Source of the DNA: Gyromitra esculenta
Taxonomy: Eukaryota; Ascomycota; Pezizomycetes; Pezizales; Discinaceae
Direction of reading: 5' to 3'
DNA length: 64,000 nucleotides
Assembly: GCA_038503075.1 (NCBI GenBank)
Contig: JBCAML010000007.1
Span: 930,001-994,000 of the forward strand
Position 1 is the stretch's first letter; every line of letters starts with the position of its first letter. Positions 46,043 to 57,592 of the stretch are shown piece after piece. The translations under genes were made by a program, and so were the position numbers. The notes beneath the pieces are model-generated. The model was not told the DNA's origin. It saw nothing but the letters and a program-made list of their open reading frames with translations, and made no database searches.

Positions 46043-46156
46043 AAAGCGTATGAGGGGTGAAGTTGGAACGACCAGGGTACCGAAAAACAGTTTTTCGTCG
46101 CTTAATCGCTATGGCTGAACATCCTGACCGTTCCAACTTCACACCCTATACGCTTG
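46043..46156. mobile_element. 114-bp MITE, TA-flanked
   Basis: Inverted repeats of about 34 bp: left AAAGCGTATGAGGGGTGAAG, right (other strand) CAAGCGTATAGGGTGTGAAG, both continuing TTGGAACG. A GAAAAACAGTTTTTC hairpin lies at the centre. TA on both sides (46041-46042, 46157-46158). Confidence 0.8.
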
Positions 46157-46588
46157 TATGTTCGTCTCTCTTCTGGAGACACACATTAGCCACGTGCTTT
46201 TCTATCCGCAAGAGATTTGAGGTTAGGTCAGTTGGTTGGGAGGTCTTCTTTCTACCTCTATCCCTTTACAATTAATGAGATGGAACCCAAAAGCACAATA
46301 AACGGTTTGGCAGTACCAAAAACTTAAAGGAGTATGTTATACATTTATGTGATCAGAGACTTCTATACAGTAAGGCTGGTAGCAACTCTAGCCTTTCTTA
46401 GTCGCAAAATTTGATTTGTAGGAAAATGATTTCTAAACCCTATCTCTGCAATGATTACGTTTCTGGTGGTACCACCTCACTGGTTTACCTACGTGTACAT
46501 GTAGTATTGGGGTTCTATTTTGAGGCTGAGTTATCAATTATTTACTACACAATACGTGGGGCAAACTCCCTTATAAAAAACCTAACCC

Positions 46589-46643
46589 CATTGCAATTGA
46601 TAGATAGATAGATAGATATGTCATACACGTCATTGCAATTGAT
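46589..46643. mobile_element. 29-bp (GATA)n insertion with 13-bp target duplication
   Basis: CATTGCAATTGAT occurs at 46589-46601 and again at 46631-46643. The 29 bp between, read on the minus strand, start ACGTGTATGACATATC and end in TATC repeats. They match the 28-bp insertion at 17846-17873 at 26 of 28 positions, although the duplications and surroundings differ completely. Confidence 0.65.
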
Positions 46644-47550
46644 GAGGCGTTAACAGCTATTAAGAAAACTGTTCGAATTTTATCCCTACGGTAATCCCAG
46701 CTGCCCTTGATACAGGCAACTAGAATTATGATAGGTTTTCCTGTACAACAATAATTGCTATTTGGTTAATTTTGTATTCCATAAAATCTTTGTCATGTGT
46801 GTATAATTATAAGATGTAGCTACCCTTCAATTGCAAGGATAAGAAATCTGTAGCCCCTGATTTCCGCTAGATGCAAAACATTTTCTGAGACCCACAGAGA
46901 AGGGAACGCCCTGCGAGATTTACGCTTGGGGCTGTTTGCGCAAAGAACTTGGGAGCTTTATCTTTCGGGACCAGCAGCAACACGCATCATAGCTATAATT
47001 AACTGATGGGTCAGTGCTTAGGAATGCTAAGATAATAGTGTTGGATCAAAAATAATGTATCCGACTTCAGGTTTGTTCCCACCCCGCCTACCATAACCCC
47101 CGAGGATGGGGCTCGGCACAAGATTAATTCAACTTCTCAAATCCCTTTTCTTCGTAATTGTAAAAACATCCATTCAATCCTGACGATCGCTGGCCTGGTA
47201 TTGTAGGGATAGGCGAAACTATGTAATTTCTCAGTATGTACTCTGGGTCAGGGGTCCGACAACAAGTTGAGGTTAATCCAAGTAAAAAAAAAAAGAGGAC
47301 GAACAGGGACGAACCGCGAATTTTCGTGCTGAGAATAGTTAGGATAATTGTGAGCTTGTTAGATAAGTCTGTGGGATCAACAGCTATCCAGCACTGGCTT
47401 CACACGTGCACCTCTATCCTCATGCACGTACGTTTTATAAGGCTTGATCACTGCGGCGAGTGAATTTCCGCGGGACACCACCGATGAAACACGCGGTGCT
47501 GAGGTTATTACTTTGTTTTATTCGCTACTTTTAAGCGGCTTGGGCTGCAT

Positions 47551-48077
47551 TCACATGACTCTTCGAACACGCATGCTTGAAGCATGTAAGTATTCGTGCT
47601 TGCTTATGTAGAGTAACGGCATAGGGGTATAGGTATGAGTCAATGAGGTGACAAATCCAGACGCATAACAGCCACTGGGAACAAGGACTGAAGGTTCGAT
47701 CGGGTATTGCTGGATCTTTAGGTTTGTTGGTGTGGTTTCTTTATCGGCTGCCATACCTGAAAGCATTCCTTAAGCATCCATGGTCGATAACGCTAATGCT
47801 GGTATAGAGCCGTTAGGGTTACCGTCCACGCCAACGGTTTTTGGGAGCAATCCCACCAATTTTATGAAGGCTGCAAGGCGGTAGAGAGGAAAACGGGTAT
47901 AGGGTCGACGTCTGTCTCCTTCATTTCTAAGTAAAATGGATTTTCCAAAGCATAGCCTTTGACAGAGATACCTTGAACGGCGTGTAACACGTATTGGTTT
48001 AGGGTGCGTAGCTTCCTGATTGTCCGACGTTGGAATGTACCCACTGTATCTGGAGTAAAATGTATTTGGTCGATCAT
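47551..48077 (-). pseudogene. Possible degraded or multi-exon coding region
   Basis: From ATG 48077 one frame gives 71 codons of coding-like protein (MIDQIHFTPDTVGTF ... YALENPFYLEMKETD). The neighbouring frame then takes over with AAFIKLVGLLPKTVGVDG-like sequence and ends at 47770. A third run (MAADKETTPTNLKIQQ) follows to 47551. A GTATGG donor and CTAAAG acceptor near 47720-47745 could join parts. I cannot tell a multi-exon gene from a frameshifted relic, and recognise no family. Confidence 0.3.
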
Positions 48078-48211
48078 CTACCAATCTTCAACTGCACACC
48101 TCAGGAATGTTTTGACAAGGCGCTAGTACTTCCGGGGCATGGATGACGCGTAGGGATAGCGTCATTCTCAAGATTTCTTCATTGGCTGTATATATAGCTT
48201 GATCCCATGTG

Positions 48212-48478
48212 ATGTCCAAACTCCTGCGCTGGTTGGAGAACGAACCACGGACCTGCTGATTACCAAGGCAGCAGCGACACGGCTTGCTAAAGAAGGCTTG
48301 TGGTTACCCTTCGATAGTTCGCCTTCTGGCTTCTAGGAACATGAAGAACATTGAACCTTTGGAAGTCTGGAGACGACATCTTTCAGCTGATGAGTTGGAA
48401 CCAGAAGGTAAGAAGCCGGTAATAGCGGCTTCTGAGATTGTTCTTACTTGGTGGATTGTGCTAAAGTTTGGTAGTTAA
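48212..48478 (+). pseudogene. Coding-like remnant with in-frame stop
   Basis: From ATG 48212 (MSKLLRWLENEPRT) the frame meets TGA at 48257. It then continues as a coherent segment (ACGYPSIVRLLASRNMKNI, then EPLEVWRRHLSADELEPEG) to the stop at 48476-48478. The composition looks protein-like, but no family is recognised. Confidence 0.3.
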
Positions 48479-49113
48479 TAGCTCTGCTCTGGTCAGTGCG
48501 CAACGCTCATTCGATTATAATCTCGATAACTTTAATCCGATTTCGTCTATAGCACATCTAACCGACGGCGTATTTGGCCATATGCCATCAAACACTGACC
48601 ATTCGCTGTATCAGTATAATTTGCTGATAGGATGGTAGGATGGATAAGACTTGCTGCCGCTGATATGGATCAGCAGTTTCCCATGGGCTAAATGACTGTA
48701 TCGCGATGCAGTCATTTGGTCTCTGACAGGTGAAATGGCATTGTATCCGCTAACCGCATGCTGCTAAAATATTCGGTGGCGCGTGCATCGGTTGATCAAC
48801 TCATAATTAGATTTGTCTTTAGGCTTGCTCATCAATAAGCGGGAAAAAAAAAAGTATATATTACGACCTTTCCCGCCACGCTGAAGGGAACGATAAAGAT
48901 GAACGGATCTGACAAAAAAACAAAAAACCGACAGCCTGAACCCTAGAGGCAGAGAGGGGAGCGACCAGCTGATCAGCGCATGGGAAAGCATAATGAGGCT
49001 GGGACGGAGGCAAGATGAGGAAATAAAGCTGGACGGAGTGGCATTGGTTTCAACACCGACAGGGGCAAATTTATCGATACCAAGGATGGAGGTGTAAGTA
49101 CCTGGAAATACTA

Positions 49114-49278
49114 CTATTCCCGATCAGCCAAAGACCAGGACGGTCCGGATACCAGAACACGAATTCTGGTAAGAAAACTTGCTTATATCCAGCAGGATAA
49201 CCAAATTTTGCCCAATGAGAAATACAACCGACCCTCCTGGTATTTGAACCGTCCTGGTATTTGGCTGATCGGGAATAG
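49114..49278. mobile_element. 165-bp MITE, CTATTCCCG ends
   Basis: Inverted repeats of about 45 bp with four mismatches, beginning CTATTCCCGATCAGCCAAA and containing ACCAGGACGGT. TA on both sides (49112-49113, 49279-49280). Confidence 0.88.
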
Positions 49279-49708
49279 TAAGGCTCAGCTTCGTGGATCA
49301 AATCGGAGAAATAAATCGTGGGGCGCACTGCGGCATAGTATAATGTCAATTACCGACTAACTGGACTCCCGAGCAGCGTCCCACATATTTCTAGCTAGAT
49401 TAGCAACAACTGTCAACTATAAAAAAAGACGCTGGCTAAAGTTTAGTGGAGACATAACAAGATCCTATTCGCCCTTAGGCTTTCGATGTATCGATTTAAC
49501 GAAGGAAATCGGTAATAATGGATGAAATACGATTTACTCAGTGTTGCTCTATACTTCAACTTCAAGCCCTGGAGTCACATGCGCCGTATCCTCTGGCTCA
49601 CATATGCTATCACTCCGAAACTAGTTTTGGTCGATTGGTCGTGTGCATGCACCTAGGAAGGAACAGCAAGTCAGATCGGAGTTGTTGTCATAGGACTACT
49701 CATTTATA

Positions 49709-49841
49709 CTTGGGGCAGGCATGAAGAACCTGAACATAGCATTTGCTGGTGACGGTTTTTGATTCGTCCTCAGCTAGCACATCGACGGATTGGTTGGCCA
49801 ACTCGCACTTGCATGTTCAGGTTCTTCATGCCTGCCCCGAG
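49709..49841. mobile_element. 133-bp MITE, CTCGG family copy 2
   Basis: Left CTTGGGGCAGGCATGAAGAA, right (other strand) CTCGGGGCAGGCATGAAGAA, both continuing CCTGAACAT. TA on both sides (49707-49708, 49842-49843). Among the best-preserved members of the family. Confidence 0.9.
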
Positions 49842-50603
49842 TACTTTTGATGTCGCAACTTTGGTTTGTTGGACTAGGACATGCTGCTGCGAAGAAAATT
49901 CTTTCAACGTGGCGACGCACGATGACGTTGGTTGATTGTTCTTTCCGGAATTCTCCGAGAGAGGGAAAAAAAGTTCTTCTTTTCGGCAGATTCTGGCTTC
50001 TAGAATGGGCTCTCATAAGGACGAAATCCCCTTTGTTGGGTAGTTAAGAAACCTTCGATCCCCGCAGTGGGTGCCTGTCCCACTGATCGGCAAATATGTG
50101 TGGTGACGGCCAATTTCTTCCTTGAGAACCTTGATTTATTCATGGTAAAAAAAGTATATTTGTTTCTTTTGCCGCATGGGAATTTTAACCATCTGCTAAT
50201 AAGACAGCAAACAATCAGTAGAGGAGATTTTTATCCATTTTATATAACTAACCTATTTCAGCCAACAAAAATCACAAAGACGAAACATTTGTTACTAGAG
50301 GAACCAACACGTGACCACGTGTCTTCATTAATAAACAACGCCAATCTCGAAGCTTCCTTGTTCCTAGAAGCAAACAAACAAAACAGCTGATTAAAGAAAA
50401 TAACGCTCACTCTTAACCCGGAGAAAAGAAAGAAAAACAAAAGCCAATGTTGAAAAAATAAATTTAACTGTATGTGGTCTCCTGAAACCTTAGTCCAGTC
50501 CCAAATGAAATGCGCAGATAGTCTATTGGTCTTTTTTATCTCATGGCTCATGCTCCTCATCTATCATGCACGCTCTGATTATTACCTAGACTAATGTTCG
50601 GCC

Positions 50604-51891
50604 TTAGAATTTATCTTCCCTCTCGTCATCGCCCGGTGTGTCAGCCTTCATTGTGTCATCGACCGAGATGCATAGGGTTTCTAGGTCGCGAAAGCGCTGC
50701 GCGCGGTCCACGTGTGTCACGATCGGACAATAATTATCGCTTCGCAAAAGTCTCTCAATTTCTGGGCCAGGTGTTGCCATGAACCTAGACCCGCTTGCGC
50801 GGTTATATGCGTGATAGCTGATCTGGTCTTGGTTTCTTGTGAGAAGGTCACTCTCTTCTGGAATACTCCTTTCGATGGCATCTGGATTAACTACAGGAGA
50901 TACAACACCATTGGCAGCAGGCCGTAATCCGCTCAAGTTGATGGGGGAGAGATCGTCCGGGTCATTTCGCCGAGATCCAGCATCATCATTGACGAAAAAG
51001 AAGTCGCTTTCAACTAGGTGTCCCTGTGACCGAGAGCGTTCAATATCGATGTCGCGACTAGCTTGGACAAATTCGGCTTCTTCTTCGCCACTCGAGACAG
51101 ACGAGGCTTCACTTCCCTCACCCACACTTTGTGAGGTTTGCTCATCAATATTACGGATGGGAGGGGGAAACAATGACCCTCTGGAAGGTACTCCAGTAGC
51201 GGTATGATTGATTATTGGAGTGTCTTGGGTGGTGAATTCATCGGAAGAGGTTGGCGTTGACGTATTACTAGACGAGCTTGCTTTAGTGGTGGATGATGAG
51301 CCTGACGTTGTGCAGGTGGTAGTGGTACTATTGGCAACAGCAGTCCTAGTTGGTGCCTGGGAAGTTGAAGATGACGAAAACAGGGGACGTGTCGCAGTTA
51401 CCGAAAACGAGGAGCTTTGTGACGAGGAGCTGACACAATTTCTCTCGTTTGCGGAGATCCGCGACAGATGACCTTTTCCGTCATGCTGCGTTTTTGCACC
51501 GCGAGGCATGTATGCAGATATGACGATAAACCTGGAAGCCCGTATACCGTTGGAAAGGTTGCTCGTTGACGGAGTAGGATATCCAGTGTTATTCTTCGTA
51601 ACGAGCATGTTCAAATTTGTCGGAAACGAAGTATCACACGCTGTTTCTGCAACATGCGTTGAACTCTTTACATTTCTGACAGCGGAGGATTTGAATAATT
51701 CGATTTTGATGGGTTGACCTTTCCCGATAAGCAACAGTGCCAATACGAGGAATAGCAAATGCCTCGATTGACGAGCTTTGGCCTTCAGGTATAACCGGAT
51801 CATTAATTGTGGTCGCAGATGGCTGAACCGGATCAGACTTACCTTGCGTCTGGCAGCAATTCTTCCTCTCTTTATCTTCAACTTTCGCCAT
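50604..51891 (-). CDS. Ser/Thr-rich acidic protein (about 363 aa, 5' model tentative)
   Basis: The 3' body is a long open frame ending at TAA 50604. It is rich in Ser/Thr runs (SSSSQSSSFSVT, NSTTTTCTTSGSSSTT), then acidic and mixed (SVSSGEEEAEF, DDLSPINLSGLRP), and ends DDTMKADTPGDDEREDKF. For the 5' end I prefer ATG 51891 (MAKVEDKERKNCCQTQ). Its first 49 nt end at a perfect GTAAGT donor (51842) and join in phase to a TTGCAG acceptor at 51647, giving a 196-bp intron and an ETACDTSFPTNLN junction. The body frame stays open further upstream without that splice, so the start is unproven. No domain recognised; disordered regulatory protein is only a guess. Confidence 0.55.
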
Positions 51892-53161
51892 CGAGTACCC
51901 TGAAGTTGAAGGTGTTTAAATGAATGGAGGGCAGTGGACGTGGTGCATTCCATCCTAGGCCTCTTATTCAGTGAGGCGTTTCGAGAAGGACAGCCGAGGG
52001 AGCCGAAAGTCATGATTGTGGGGAAACTGCTATTTAACATCAGTATGGACGCGTCAAGCGTTGATGGGAATCACACGGTATAGGCTACCTCGTCGTTGAC
52101 AAGTCGGTTTCCAAAAAAAATCGTCGGTGCTTTTGATCTACTTCGCTGATGAGAATTCAAGGTGGATCGGCGACTTAACCGAACTCGGTTTTCTTTTAGA
52201 GAGACTTAATTAATATGGAAACGAGACCGACAAATCGCTATCGGGTTGATGGATTTGGCGAGAGTGATGTGTCTTCACAACGAGAGGGATAGTTGGGATT
52301 TTCTCAGCAGGTTAGCTAACGGCTCTCTGTTGAACCAAGTTGTTCGTTATCGACTTTGAGGCTATCACGATCGAGTGAAAGGAATCCCGCAGACGATTAT
52401 TGGTCAACTATGTTGGATATAAGGGAGATGGGGTGGTAAAATGTTCAAAGAGAGAAGGAAAGTGTATGTGTAGGCGTGGTTGAGTGTGTGGATGGCTGGA
52501 GCTCAAACAGCAAGTGCCAGGTGGCGATGACTTAATAAATACCATAATGTGGGGAGGCTGCTGTGCGCACTATCAGGGAGTCAGAATTGGAAACAGACTA
52601 TCGTTGGATTTGGATCCACTTGACGAGATGGAATACAGCGCTTGGGGTGTATTAGCTATGGTTGGTCAGTTGGTCAGTTGGTGAATACGGAATGGTAAAC
52701 TGTCCGCCTCACTTTTTTCCTCCAGGATACCTCCAGTGGTGATGGCAATGGTTGTTGCGCGTTGTCAACTGGGTGGCAAACTTCAAGTTCACGGTCGGTA
52801 GCTTCCATTATGCTCGCTCGCGGAGGTAGCTCCGTGTCTTGTTTCGAAATTCGAGAAAATATTATCATCACTGAATTGCAAATGACGACTCGCTTTCCTG
52901 ACGAAACCATCAGTTGGTTATTCCTTCGCTTTTCGATACTGTTGTGCGGATTTCTGTACTGGAGCGCACAGTAAGGATAGAAAGGTACTAGCAGCTAGAG
53001 TGAACAGGGATGGAGTTGCAAAAGCGATGGATTCAGAGTTGGAGATGTTAGCAATGGCGACGAATGCCATGTTGCCAGTAACTGATGGAGAACGGTCCAC
53101 GGCTTGTGCTGTTGCCTAGTGCCAGCCATAGAAATGAATAAAAATCAGATATTTCAGAACT
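51892..53161. other. Gene-free stretch
   Basis: Promoter side of the Ser/Thr-rich gene and about 1.2 kb of unassigned DNA; the ORFs present look fortuitous. Confidence 0.4.
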
Positions 53162-53350
53162 CTACATCAGCGTCTCCGTCAAATCTCCGAGATCGGCGCG
53201 TCCAAATATTTTTTGAGCTAAGGCGTATTTTTTTGCATCTTCTACCGTAGGTTCTAGTTTCCTTATACGTGCCGTTTCGGGAGATGTCTCGCAAGGAATA
53301 AACGAGGCTTCTCCAATAATATGCTTCAGGTCGAGAAACTCGCCGGCAGT
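53162..53350 (-). pseudogene. Orphan C-terminal coding fragment
   Basis: About 60 codons with convincing protein character (EFLDLKHIIGEASFIPCETS, then KLEPTVEDAKKYALAQKIFG) end at TAG 53162. A TAA stops the frame just upstream and no ATG is available, so this is either a last exon whose upstream exon I cannot find or a relic. No family recognised. Confidence 0.3.
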
Positions 53351-53500
53351 CCCGTGCAACGTTTACCTATTTCCAAGATTTTCATGAACGGCTTTACTGA
53401 CGATTTATGAGCTGTACCCTGAGGTTGTCGGTAAAGAGGTGGGGGAGGGGTTGTACGACACGGCGGCTACAAAAAAAAAAAAAACTCCACTACAGAGGCC

Positions 53501-53716
53501 ATGCATGCACACATCAATCCAATGGTTGAGATTCCCTCACAGGAACCATCACAGCGCCAGACAGGTTCAATGGGCCCGGTTTCTCGTGCAGTTTATCCTC
53601 ATCGTGTAAATGCAGGTGCGGCTACTCTGCACATTACAGCTAGAACACAAATCAACCCTCTTCTTGTCGAGGTTGAAAGCAAAATAGCAGAACTTAATGG
53701 GTGTGCTCTGTTTTAA
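53501..53716 (+). CDS. Possible small protein (71 aa)
   Basis: ATG 53501 opens a frame MHAHINPMVEIPSQEPSQ ... INPLLVEVESKIAELNG ending at 53716. Composition is plausible, with a short helix near the end. A GT at the NG/GT position could be a splice donor leading into a long open frame to 54273, but I could not confirm an acceptor. No family recognised. Confidence 0.25.
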   Translation: MHAHINPMVEIPSQEPSQRQTGSMGPVSRAVYPHRVNAGAATLHITARTQINPLLVEVESKIAELNGCALF

Positions 53717-55065
53717 AATATCTTGGACGTGGTATATTTGGATAAACTCGGCGACAACATATTCGTGGCTGACGATTGGCGTCGGGGACGCCAACCCTAT
53801 CGAGAGTAACTACCCCGTCCCCACTAATCAAAAAGCTGGTCAAAGAAGGCAAAGAACGTTCTATTTGTTTTACACGATCGGATATATACTTATCTAGGGG
53901 TCTAGTTAGGGCAGCTGTATCAGCTCCCCGTATATACCGCTCGCCGCACCAATGTACACCACTTCTAGTTTTTAGATTCATGATCAATCCTCTAAACGAG
54001 GCTTCGATTGTAAATGGTTGTGTCCTTCGCTCTACCCGTAAAAGATATTGCTGGGTTCAGTGTTGTATGCTTATAATGCGTGAAAATAAGCTTGTGTATG
54101 TTGGACTTTCGCTTGATTTAACCACTTACGGCTCCAGAATCGATCTGCAACGGTATCCTATATACGGCTTTCGAGAAGCCAGCTTGTTTAGTGAAATTCT
54201 CAGATTCACTAAAAAGGCAAAACGCCTACAAACATGTCTACTTGCCATATCATTTAGGGCTTGGATCCTGTGATAAACGTTGAACAACACACTGACTATA
54301 CTTAAGAAGGACCGATTCTACACATAGCTATACCTAGATGTATATATTTATGTTCTTCAAAGGAACTAGCTAGACGTCTCTAAAGGAACTTAGAACCTGA
54401 CATAGCCAATCGAGCGATATCAATTGTGTGCTTTAGACAATCGATAAGCCAGTTGTTGCCTGGGGAAAAACAAGTTCATGCTGCTCTCGTTGATGATTTG
54501 TGAACGAAGTCCGTGCACGTTTGTGGTCAAGGTTTTTTGCTTTGTGTGTATGTTATCTCACCGAATTGGCCAGAACGCCATTATCAACAGCCTTGAGCTT
54601 ATTTTTCTGGAGGTATCCAACATGCGAACCCAAAAACAGGGGGTCACGATCTGCATGGTAAAGTGCCTGCGTACGACACTCTTCCGTAAAAGGCACCCCG
54701 GTTGTGCACCCCGTTTTCGGGTTCTTGTGCAGGGAATATATATCAACTAAGGTTAGGTTTACCTATGTTGAAACATTGAATATTTCAATTTGTATTTCCT
54801 TAATTACATGTACTTACATACATGTGCACGAGAAACTCAGGAGCCGCTGATCACTATTTCACAACCTGCTTAATCTGCTCTACGCGGCATCCTTGTGGTT
54901 TGATACTAAAAAAGAACAATTTAAACAGAAAACAAAAGACCTCTTGGGAAGTGCGATGTAGTAGAGCCGCTATAGCCTTCATGCCCACTTAGACCGAAAT
55001 CGCTAGCTCTAGATTGATCAATGCGTGTCTTACCAGCACTCGCTTTATATAGCTAGGGTTCACTA

Positions 55066-55209
55066 CTCGGGGCAGACATTTAATACCTGAACATGCAAGT
55101 AGCATGTAGAGTTTTCTAACCAGCCAGAAAGCTGCAATTTACCTTACCCTTCAATAAACCAAGGCCCTCCAGCAACTTACATGTCCGGGTACTAAATGCC
55201 TACCCCGAG
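55066..55209. mobile_element. 144-bp MITE, CTCGG family copy 3
   Basis: Left CTCGGGGCAGACATTTAATA, right (other strand) CTCGGGGTAGGCATTTAGTA; further in ACATG-CAAGT or equivalents. TA on both sides (55064-55065, 55210-55211). Confidence 0.88.
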
Positions 55210-55897
55210 TATAAAGAACCCACAAAAGTGGGTGGGATGTGCGGCATAGAACTTGACTTCCCAATAGAAGATGAGAGAACAAACTTGACAAGTGATAGGC
55301 TGTGATGGTCTGTTTAGGTTAAATAACAGACCAATAGGGCATACTCTGCGAATCCGACGAAGCACAAGCACGGTGCTGTTTTATTTTTACCAGGGATGAT
55401 CTCGATTGCGGTGGGGATCGATAGAGGGGGACTATAGATAGTACTAGCTGGTTTGGCGGTATACTGTGATAATAATGTGTAGGAGAAGGAAGGGGTACCT
55501 ATCTTGATAACTATCACTATGGCTTGATATCCGCATGCTTTGGTCAGCCTTGCCGAAACATCGAGTTTGGGTAGGGGTATGACTAACCGGATACTTACAT
55601 TTATATACTTCTTTGGTCTAGGCCCTTTTAAGACACCATGTAGTAACTAGATATTTATCAGGGCTCTGATCCTGTATTGGCTCTCCCTGAGGACGTTTAG
55701 AGTTTTGCAGGTGGCAATCCCTTTGATAGATGGATACAAACCCGATCGGATTACTTTCGTTTGCTAGTATGTAATGCTATATATATGGTTTTTTGCCCCA
55801 TTAACTACATATATACTAGGGTGCTTTGCAGATGCTTTGTTTTTGTTACACCAACTGGGTCTCAGTCATCCGGAAATATTTTTAAGGAAGGATTGTA

Positions 55898-56023
55898 CTC
55901 GTGAACTGGGATGAGAGCCTGAAAACATGGAGCGTGTGGCTTTGTATTCTGCGGAGTAGTACACGGGATTTCGCAATACAAATTCATCACCCGTGTTTTC
56001 AGGTTCATATCCTAGCGTACGAG
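55898..56023. mobile_element. 126-bp MITE, CTCG family copy 4 (diverged)
   Basis: Left CTCGTGAACTGGGATGAGAG, right (other strand) CTCGTACGCTAGGATATGAA, both continuing CCTGAAAACA. TA on both sides (55896-55897, 56024-56025). Confidence 0.82.
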
Positions 56024-56908
56024 TAGATGTGAGACTCTTGCATGCAGTTGCGCATCTACGAAACTACATGTATTTTATACTCCAAGCGTTGGGGTGTTGG
56101 TTGGCTTGAGCAGGCATGTATGGAGCGGGAGGCCTACAAGGGTAGGTAAGCTTACACCTACTTCATAGGATACATGTTAGGAAAGCCACAGCGGCGTTGA
56201 CATTGCCATCTGTCTCAAAAGGCGGTTGAGATTTAGCCAAGGAAGAAATCATACATCTCTAGAGTTCCTAGCGTTAATATGACCGCAATTTTCCGAAATG
56301 TAGAAAGGCACATATGCGTATTGTCTAGCCTCCTCTTCGTTAGAGCTCTGCCATACTAGGATAGATACATGTAGTACGTACGTACTTGTCCCCTAGCAGG
56401 AGAACCAAGAAACACAAAGGGTGTATATATAAGGACATGCATGAGGTAAAAACTTCTTGGCCCGTGTGCATATTTACCTCCACCCCAGACTTCCGAGAGT
56501 GGTTTACCTAAAAAAAAGATAAGATACCAGTCCTTCATGACACACTCACCCTTGTTTTTCTTGTCTCGGAGATGCACGTGCTAAAATACTTAGTTTTCTT
56601 CTCGATTCTCACCGCGGCTAGCGGACTGTAGATACTATTGATTTAAGAAAATATCAATTGGGTAGGAGTCCCAATCTCCATTCTTTTACTTCCCCGAACT
56701 ATCAAAGAAACAAGAAAAATCGGAAGCAAAAGCCCAAACGAGAAAGGAAAGGAGCTCTATACGGAGAGTAGTCACATATGTATTTCATCTACTCGAAACC
56801 AAATCCCGTATTTGCTACATTATTGCTCCGGGTGATATCGAGGCGCAAAAATCTCCGCGACCGCAACAGTGCCGGTGTTTTCTTGTAAATAATAGAGATG
56901 GAATACTA

Positions 56909-57051
56909 CTCGGGGCAGGCATGGAGAACCTAAACATGCAAGTGCGAGTTGACCGATAAATCCGTCAATGTGATAGGTTCGGGCGAATCAAAAGTCTTTA
57001 CTAGTAAAAGGTACATGTACATATGTTCCGGTTCTTTATGCCTGCTCCGAG
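56909..57051. mobile_element. 143-bp MITE, CTCGG family copy 5
   Basis: Left CTCGGGGCAGGCATGGAGAA, right (other strand) CTCGGAGCAGGCATAAAGAA. TA on both sides (56907-56908, 57052-57053). The left arm continues into AACATGCAAGTGCGAGTTG, as in the copy at 49709. Confidence 0.9.
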
Positions 57052-57441
57052 TATATCACTAGAGCGCATTCGTTTGATTTGCATATATCCTCACATACAT
57101 TGAATGGTGAAGCACCAACGGCCGGAGGCCAATATGCTAGCCTGACCACATGATAGCAAGGATAGAGATCGAACGATTCGTCATCTACGGCTGCAATCCA
57201 AATCCTTTCGCTCCGAGACGAAACTAAGAGAGGCCAAATCCAAAGGCATCGCTCATGTCTCCTCATCCAAATAGGAAGAAAAAAAGAGTGGGTGGGCGGG
57301 CGGGCAATATTGTTTGTTGATAGTGGAGAGTTCCGTAGCCACGTAGGGATTCGTGGTTCCTCCAAAGTAACACAAATGATTCTAGAACCTCTTGTATGTC
57401 TTGCATGGAAGCAGAATCGGAGGGTTTTGACAGATGTGGTG

Positions 57442-57592
57442 CCGTAGCATTTGGTGAAACTCGTTCCGGCGCTAGTGAGTAAGACATACGTATAATTTGT
57501 TGATGCTCTCCGTTTATGATGCTATTGGGGGAGTTTTGACAGAAGCGTGTTTCACCGACTAGCCCCAGAACGAATTTCACCAAATACAACGG
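57442..57592. mobile_element. 151-bp MITE, CCGT type
   Basis: Inverted repeats of about 34 bp: left CCGTAGCATTTGGTGAAACT, right (other strand) CCGTTGTATTTGGTGAAATT, both continuing to GGGCTAG or GCGCTAG. The right flank is TA; the left flank is TG, probably a mutated TA. Confidence 0.75.

Larger units (their letters stand above)
44872..47550. other. Gene-free stretch
   Basis: About 2.7 kb upstream of the AIM3-like gene. No supported gene. Contains the MITE at 46043 and the small flanked GATA insertion at 46589-46643. Confidence 0.45.
48479..50603. other. Gene-free stretch with two MITEs
   Basis: About 2.1 kb with no supported gene, containing TA-flanked elements at 49114 and 49709. Confidence 0.45.

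Noticed and set aside
48224..48297. tRNA-like sequence on the minus strand (TTGGTAA anticodon-loop look, GGTTCGTTCTCC resembling a B box)
   Set aside because: Anticodon and T stems do not pair properly, and the plus strand reads as a protein-coding remnant through the same bases.
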